The notes beneath the pieces were generated by a model. That model was given only the letters and a program-made list of their open reading frames with translations. It searched no databases and had not been told where the DNA came from. The position numbers were made by a program, and so were the translations under genes. Shown piece after piece: positions 7,496 through 11,840 of a stretch of 11,840 nucleotides of DNA; the first letter of the stretch is position 1; each line of letters begins with the position of its first letter. This DNA is from Bacteroidales bacterium (GTDB lineage: Bacteria; Bacteroidota; Bacteroidia; Bacteroidales; SM23-62): assembly GCA_016783865.1 (NCBI GenBank), contig JADHVS010000136.1, positions 1 through 11,840 of the forward strand, in the 5' to 3' direction.

Positions 7496-8569
7496 ATGAA
7501 ATATACCATTTCAAAAAAATACCTTCTGGTTCTTTCGGGATTGCTGGTATTCCATATCCTCGCAGGACAGGAAGGTGATGTGTACAGCCTGCTTACAGAA
7601 AGATTCGTCGACAGGCCCATAAATGTGCACAGGGGACAGCTGCAGGTAAACTCCGGATACAAATTTTCGATCATCAATAAAAAATTTGATTCTGATGGAA
7701 ATAAAATAGACCTGACCGAAGACGGTTCTCCTGCCGTTGAACATTTAATCCCCCTGGATATACGATTCGGGGTCCTGGAACATTTACAATTCTCAGCTAA
7801 AATCAATTATGCCAGATCTGGTATAAGGGAACAGAATTTATTGATTATTACTGATGAACAGATTAACATTGACAAGCTGAATGAATACAACGGGATGGAT
7901 GATTTGTACCTTGGACTGGATATTCGTGCTCCCCTCGGATTGAAACTGGTTGACTGGACGGTTTCGGCTGGCCTTTCTTTACCGATAGCGGACCATAAAC
8001 CTGAACAACCTGACCATAAGATTCAAACGATGACAATTATCACTGAATTTACTCAGGTAAACTATCAATTCAAGAATAAATATTCAGATGGTGTAATGAT
8101 TGCTTCATTCGGCACCAATTTCCAGGCAGGCACATCCAGCTTTTCCGTGTTAGTTGGGGGGAATTTCAAAACTGGAATGAAAGAAGGCGAAAGCATATTC
8201 TGGAACAGCAGGCTGGTTGATGGTGAATTTGAATACGAATCACAGGAGTATCAATATCATCCGGGGCAGCAAATCAGTTACAATGCACTGGTTGCATACC
8301 AGGCCATCGACTGGTTCGTGGTACTGGGGTCATTTTCCGGACTGAAAACATATAATGGATGGAGCAATGAGAGTCAAAAGAAAATTGGTTATCCTGAAGC
8401 ATCGCTTTTGTCCGCTGGAATCGGATATGAGATCATGGTTACACCAAGTTTAAGACTGTTTCAAATGGTTGAATTTCCGGTTGCCGGTATAAGTTATCTT
8501 GGATTCCTGGTAATCAACACTGGTATTAGCCTAAATTTCATTTCTGAATCCTATCACGACCTATTTTGA
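7496..8569 (+). CDS. Predicted outer-membrane beta-barrel protein (first of two)
   Basis: A 357-residue secreted protein. The ATG at 7496 is preferred because it opens directly into a signal peptide (MKYTISKK, a hydrophobic stretch, then a likely cleavage site near LAG-QE at 22-26). An in-frame TTG at 7487 would add only three residues. The mature chain shows alternating beta strands ending in aromatic residues and closes with a C-terminal Phe (SYHDLF), as expected for a barrel inserted by the BAM machinery. The blocks FGVLEHL (91-97), DDLYLGL (135-141) and AGLSLPI (158-164) match, in order and spacing, similar blocks in the next gene. The pattern is like the Phenol_MetA_deg/transporter-type barrels (PF13557), which are mostly uncharacterised. 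It lies between the propeller gene (12 bp) and the second barrel (11 bp). Outer-membrane location is fairly likely; the transported or bound molecule is unknown. Confidence 0.75.
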   Translation: MKYTISKKYLLVLSGLLVFHILAGQEGDVYSLLTERFVDRPINVHRGQLQVNSGYKFSIINKKFDSDGNKIDLTEDGSPAVEHLIPLDIRFGVLEHLQFSAKINYARSGIREQNLLIITDEQINIDKLNEYNGMDDLYLGLDIRAPLGLKLVDWTVSAGLSLPIADHKPEQPDHKIQTMTIITEFTQVNYQFKNKYSDGVMIASFGTNFQAGTSSFSVLVGGNFKTGMKEGESIFWNSRLVDGEFEYESQEYQYHPGQQISYNALVAYQAIDWFVVLGSFSGLKTYNGWSNESQKKIGYPEASLLSAGIGYEIMVTPSLRLFQMVEFPVAGISYLGFLVINTGISLNFISESYHDLF

Positions 8570-8580
8570 TTCCACGCACA

Positions 8581-9558
8581 ATGAAAAAAATACTAATCAT
8601 ATTTCTTATCCTTAATTGGTTAATTCCCATAGAAGCACAGATAGAGGAAATGATCAATCCCTCAGATCTCAAACAGCAGACTGTTATTACTGAACCGACT
8701 ACGCTTAACAAAGGATTTTTCAGAACCGGAATCATATCCAACTATGGTACAGCAGATAAGGTATTTGACGAATCGGGTAAAAAATCATATATATCAGGAT
8801 CGAGTGGATGGGCAAGTAGTTGGACAATAGAAATGGGTATACAATATGGTTTACTAGACCGCCTTGAGGTTTTAGTTGACGTCCCTTATTTACATGAACA
8901 AATCTTTATTTCATCATTGATTGATGCACCAGGTCCTGATTCTTCGTTTACCTCAGCATATAAAACGAAAGCGGCTGGATTGGGTGATATGTCACTGGGA
9001 ACTGAATTCCAGATATTGAAGGAAGACGAAAGGATGCCTTCCTTGTCAGCGACAGTTCTGCTAACCTTGCCTACCGGAAGGAAAAATCCGGAGAACATAA
9101 AAAGTCCTCAAGAATTTGACAGACCTACTGGTAGTGGAGAAACCAGCCTTTATATTAACCTTCAATTGCGAAAAATAATTTATCCTTATTCATATACTAT
9201 TTACAGTTTCTACATATACCATTTTGAAGGGAGCAAAATATTTAATCCCGGGGAAGAAGAAACAAATTTTAAAAGTGGTGACATTTTTTACTTAGGAGGA
9301 AGTTTTAATTTACATCTGAACGATTGGATTGCCCTCATGAATGAAGCAGCCTTCTTTAAATGGTGGGATGATGAATATTATGGAACCACTGCCAGAGATG
9401 TGGGTATCAGCAACCGCTGGGGTGTAAATTACCAGGCTTCCCTTGTATTCCAGATAAAAAGATTCCGGTTCGCTGAGACCATACTGGTTCCAGTATATGG
9501 TCAGAATTATACTCAAGCTGATCCATCGTACACTTTAGGATTGTTTTATACATTTTAA
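8581..9558 (+). CDS. Predicted outer-membrane beta-barrel protein (second of two)
   Basis: A 325-residue secreted protein. ATG 8581 is chosen because it begins a standard signal peptide (MKKILIIFLILNW..., cleavage near IEA-QIEE). An in-frame TTG at 8566, overlapping the previous stop, would add MIPRT before the charged start. The mature protein has repeated amphipathic strands, for example YGLLDRLEVLVDVPY (89-103), GLGDMSLGTEF (133-143) and LLTLPTGRK (160-168), and ends in GLFYTF. A terminal Phe preceded by alternating hydrophobic residues is a good beta-barrel signal. The GLGDMSLG and LPTGRKNPE patterns recall PF13557-type barrels ('MetA-pathway of phenol degradation'), a family name that does not imply phenol metabolism. 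It appears to be a diverged relative of the preceding barrel. The TPR-CHAT gene starts 13 bp after its stop. Confidence 0.8.
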   Translation: MKKILIIFLILNWLIPIEAQIEEMINPSDLKQQTVITEPTTLNKGFFRTGIISNYGTADKVFDESGKKSYISGSSGWASSWTIEMGIQYGLLDRLEVLVDVPYLHEQIFISSLIDAPGPDSSFTSAYKTKAAGLGDMSLGTEFQILKEDERMPSLSATVLLTLPTGRKNPENIKSPQEFDRPTGSGETSLYINLQLRKIIYPYSYTIYSFYIYHFEGSKIFNPGEEETNFKSGDIFYLGGSFNLHLNDWIALMNEAAFFKWWDDEYYGTTARDVGISNRWGVNYQASLVFQIKRFRFAETILVPVYGQNYTQADPSYTLGLFYTF

Positions 9559-9571
9559 TTCGCACTTTAAT

Positions 9572-11840
9572 ATGAGGAGATATAGCATCAGATTGATCTT
9601 ATTACCTGTATTTATCCTTGCCATTTTTCTATGTTCTTCCTGCAAAATCCCATCCGTTATTGTCACCCAGGAACAGCAAAAAGGAGATTCTTATCACAAT
9701 AACCACCAGTATGAACAGGCAATAACACATTATAAAAATTGCCTTTCTGCGAGTGCGAAACTGGGGACTTTCCGCAACCTTGACATGGAGGCAGACATCT
9801 GCCGTAAGATCGCACAGGGATATTCTGTTCTGGGTCAGTATGAAGATGCTTTGGGATATGCCAACAGGGCCCTGCAGACAGATTCTATCCAGGGTAATAG
9901 CCTCGAATTTATCGAGGATTACCGGATGACCGGGAATATTTATCTCTACATGGGAGATTTTGTCCATGGGATCCCCAGGCTTGAACATGCCCTCAAACTC
10001 AATGAAGGCATGGAAAGCAGTTTGAAAGGTTTAAACCAGCGCTCCATTGCCGACACATACCTGTCCCTTGCACAGGTAAATTCTGTCCTCGGCCGGTTTT
10101 ACAATGCCTTACAGTATACTGAATCAGCACTGGGGCTGTATAAGAAAAACAATGATCAGCGTGGGTTGATGGAAGCTCTGCTTATCAAAGGGAATATCTA
10201 TGTTAACCAGGGATTAATTCCCGAAGGCATAACATACCTTGAAGAATCACTTGAGACATCCGAAGAATTGGATTTAAGTTCTTCCAGGCAGCATCAGGCA
10301 TTGGGCGAGGCCTATTCCCTGGCAGCGAATTTTGAACAGGCCATGAGGCACAAAATGAACGCACTGGATGAAGCCTATAATTCCCGGATCATCCCCCAGA
10401 TGATCTGGGCCAATATGGGAGTTGGTGATGCTTATGCCGATCTGGGTGATTATGAGAATGCCGGTAACTATTATCAACGGGCAGCCGACCTGCAGGATAC
10501 CGCACAAATACAGGCTATGGCCCTGCAAGCTTCGGCAGACATGCGCCTGGGAAATCTCAGTGCAGCCCAGGAATTTTACAACAACATCGGGGCCGGTGTG
10601 GCATCAGGATTACTGGCCCTCCGCCAGGGTGAAGTCAATTTTGAAGCCGGTAATTCCGATCTTGCCATCACTCATTATCAAAATGCAGCCAGCCACTTCC
10701 AGGGAGCAGGGGTACCCGAAGGAAGTGCAAAGGCAAATCTCAGGTTGGGTGATATATATGTCACCCTGAACAACCATGAAACAGCTTTGGTCTACCTGGC
10801 TGAAGCAGCCCGGCTGGCTTTATCAGATGAAACACACTGGGAGATCTTCTATCAGAAAGGAAGATTGTTTGAAGCGGCCGGCTTAAAGGATTCCGCTATC
10901 GTTTCCTATAAACAGGCCGTACAGATCATCGAATCAATCAGGGGAAAATTTAAGATAGAAGAATACAAAACTAAATACATCGAGAATAAGGTAAAGGTCT
11001 ATGATAAACTTATAAAAATATTACTGGAGAACGGACAGACAGAAGATGCTTTTTTGTATTCAGAAAGAGCAAGGGCCAGGTCTTTTCTCGATATGATAGC
11101 CAACCAGAAAATTGAAATAAAACAGGGCGCAGACCAGGAGTTGATTAAAAGCGAACAGGTTCTCAGACTGAAAATAAATTCACTGGCTAAATTAATCCAT
11201 GCAGATGACCTGGGGACCAACCGGGGACTTTCAAGATTCCAGGTAGAAAAGGAGCTTATGGCTGCCAGGGAAGAATATGACCAGCTGCTCGAAAGGATTA
11301 AACTTATGAATAATGAGTACAGCTCCATGGTAAGTATTGATCCTTCGGGACTAGATGAAATCCGAAATAGCCTGGATGACAAAACAGTCCTGTTAACCTA
11401 CTGGATCGGAGACGATTATCTGGCCACACTGATAATCAGCAAAAACTCAATCACTCCTTATTTCCTGGAAATAGAATCTTCTGTCATATCGAAGGACGTA
11501 GCCGATAGTCGCAGGGCAGTAAGGCGTATTGCCGAATTCCAGTCAGGTTATCAGCCTCCTTCAGGCCGTCCTGCTGTTGGCAGGTCCTCGAAAGAACAAC
11601 TGAAATACATGTACGGTCTGCTGATCCAGCCCGTATATGATAACCTTAAGGATTACACTTGTATTGGAATTGTTCCACACGGGTCATTGCATTTCCTGCC
11701 ATTCCAGGCTCTAATGGCGCCGGACGAACAATTCCTGATAGAGAATCATGCAATCTTCTATTCACCTTCAGCCAGTGTGTATGTTTACTGTTCTGAAAAA
11801 AGTCCTGGTACCGGCAATAAAATGCTTGCCATGGCTTTGG
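9572..11840 (+). CDS. Exported TPR-CHAT protein (caspase-like family), 3' end beyond window
   Basis: Open from ATG 9572 to the right edge, 756 residues visible. The N-terminus is a signal sequence (MRRYSIRLILLPVFILAIFL) ending in CSSC24-K, an atypical lipobox with Cys at -3, so it is probably a lipoprotein. About ten tetratricopeptide repeats follow (roughly 35-455), for example GQYEDALGYANRAL (88-101), GDYENAGNYYQRAA (292-305) and NHETALVYLAEAA (401-413). Next comes the helical linker typical of TPR-CHAT proteins, with AFLYSERARARSFLDM (493-508), and a charged coiled coil (about 520-585). The CHAT domain begins near 605 and contains the conserved block VPHGSLHFLPFQAL (701-714), followed by YSPSASVYVY (730-739). 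CHAT is a clan CD peptidase fold related to caspases and separase. The catalytic His-Gly and Cys motifs normally lie after this point, so catalytic competence cannot be judged here. It is at least the fifth gene of the operon. Confidence 0.9.
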   Translation, partial: MRRYSIRLILLPVFILAIFLCSSCKIPSVIVTQEQQKGDSYHNNHQYEQAITHYKNCLSASAKLGTFRNLDMEADICRKIAQGYSVLGQYEDALGYANRALQTDSIQGNSLEFIEDYRMTGNIYLYMGDFVHGIPRLEHALKLNEGMESSLKGLNQRSIADTYLSLAQVNSVLGRFYNALQYTESALGLYKKNNDQRGLMEALLIKGNIYVNQGLIPEGITYLEESLETSEELDLSSSRQHQALGEAYSLAANFEQAMRHKMNALDEAYNSRIIPQMIWANMGVGDAYADLGDYENAGNYYQRAADLQDTAQIQAMALQASADMRLGNLSAAQEFYNNIGAGVASGLLALRQGEVNFEAGNSDLAITHYQNAASHFQGAGVPEGSAKANLRLGDIYVTLNNHETALVYLAEAARLALSDETHWEIFYQKGRLFEAAGLKDSAIVSYKQAVQIIESIRGKFKIEEYKTKYIENKVKVYDKLIKILLENGQTEDAFLYSERARARSFLDMIANQKIEIKQGADQELIKSEQVLRLKINSLAKLIHADDLGTNRGLSRFQVEKELMAAREEYDQLLERIKLMNNEYSSMVSIDPSGLDEIRNSLDDKTVLLTYWIGDDYLATLIISKNSITPYFLEIESSVISKDVADSRRAVRRIAEFQSGYQPPSGRPAVGRSSKEQLKYMYGLLIQPVYDNLKDYTCIGIVPHGSLHFLPFQALMAPDEQFLIENHAIFYSPSASVYVYCSEKSPGTGNKMLAMAL

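Noticed and set aside
9629..9988. 119-codon leftward open frame with a hydrophobic stretch.
   Set aside because: It overlaps the signal peptide and first TPRs of the TPR-CHAT gene on the opposite strand; the hydrophobic part comes from complementing that coding sequence.
10999..11382. 127-codon leftward, serine-rich open frame inside the TPR-CHAT gene.
   Set aside because: It is antisense to the conserved helical linker and coiled coil, and its serine-rich, low-complexity composition is typical of an antisense shadow.
9572..11840. TPR-CHAT as a Craspase (type III-E CRISPR Csx29) component.
   Set aside because: No repeat array, Cas7-11-like gene or other cas gene is in the window, and the protein has an export signal.

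Overview
The window looks like a piece of a Bacteroidota chromosome, probably an environmental Bacteroidales/Marinilabiliales-type lineage. This rests on several things: closely packed lipoproteins with a PKD domain or a Reg_prop ('two-component regulator') propeller, a DUF7033-type polysaccharide deacetylase, starts without Shine-Dalgarno sequences, and moderate GC. No rRNA, tRNA, CRISPR array, insertion sequence or integrase was seen. No gene-free stretch exceeds about 190 bases.

The left half is transcribed leftwards. A mutS2 gene (3136-5628) is followed by a 124-bp spacer made largely of short direct repeats. Then comes a tight three-gene operon running off the left edge: a DUF7033-type polysaccharide deacetylase (1701-3011), a FemAB/GNAT-like acyltransferase (815-1708, overlapping its neighbour by 8 bp) and a NodB-type deacetylase (start at 808, 3' end outside the window). 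Together these probably modify a surface or cell-wall glycan.

The right half is transcribed rightwards from a 187-bp divergent intergenic region with candidate back-to-back promoters. Five genes follow with gaps of only 9, 12, 11 and 13 bp: a PKD-domain lipoprotein, a seven-repeat propeller lipoprotein, two consecutive predicted outer-membrane beta-barrels that look like diverged relatives, and a TPR-CHAT protein with its own export signal, cut by the right edge. All five products carry an N-terminal export signal, so this reads as one cell-envelope system: barrels as the membrane platform, PKD and propeller lipoproteins as recognition or scaffold parts, and a caspase-like CHAT protein as possible effector. 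This is the most interesting part of the window. I do not recognise it as a described system, and its function is inferred.

Three starts were placed by reading the sequence. The two barrels most likely start at ATG 7496 and ATG 8581 rather than at upstream in-frame TTG codons. The mutS2 start may be GTG 5619 rather than TTG 5628.
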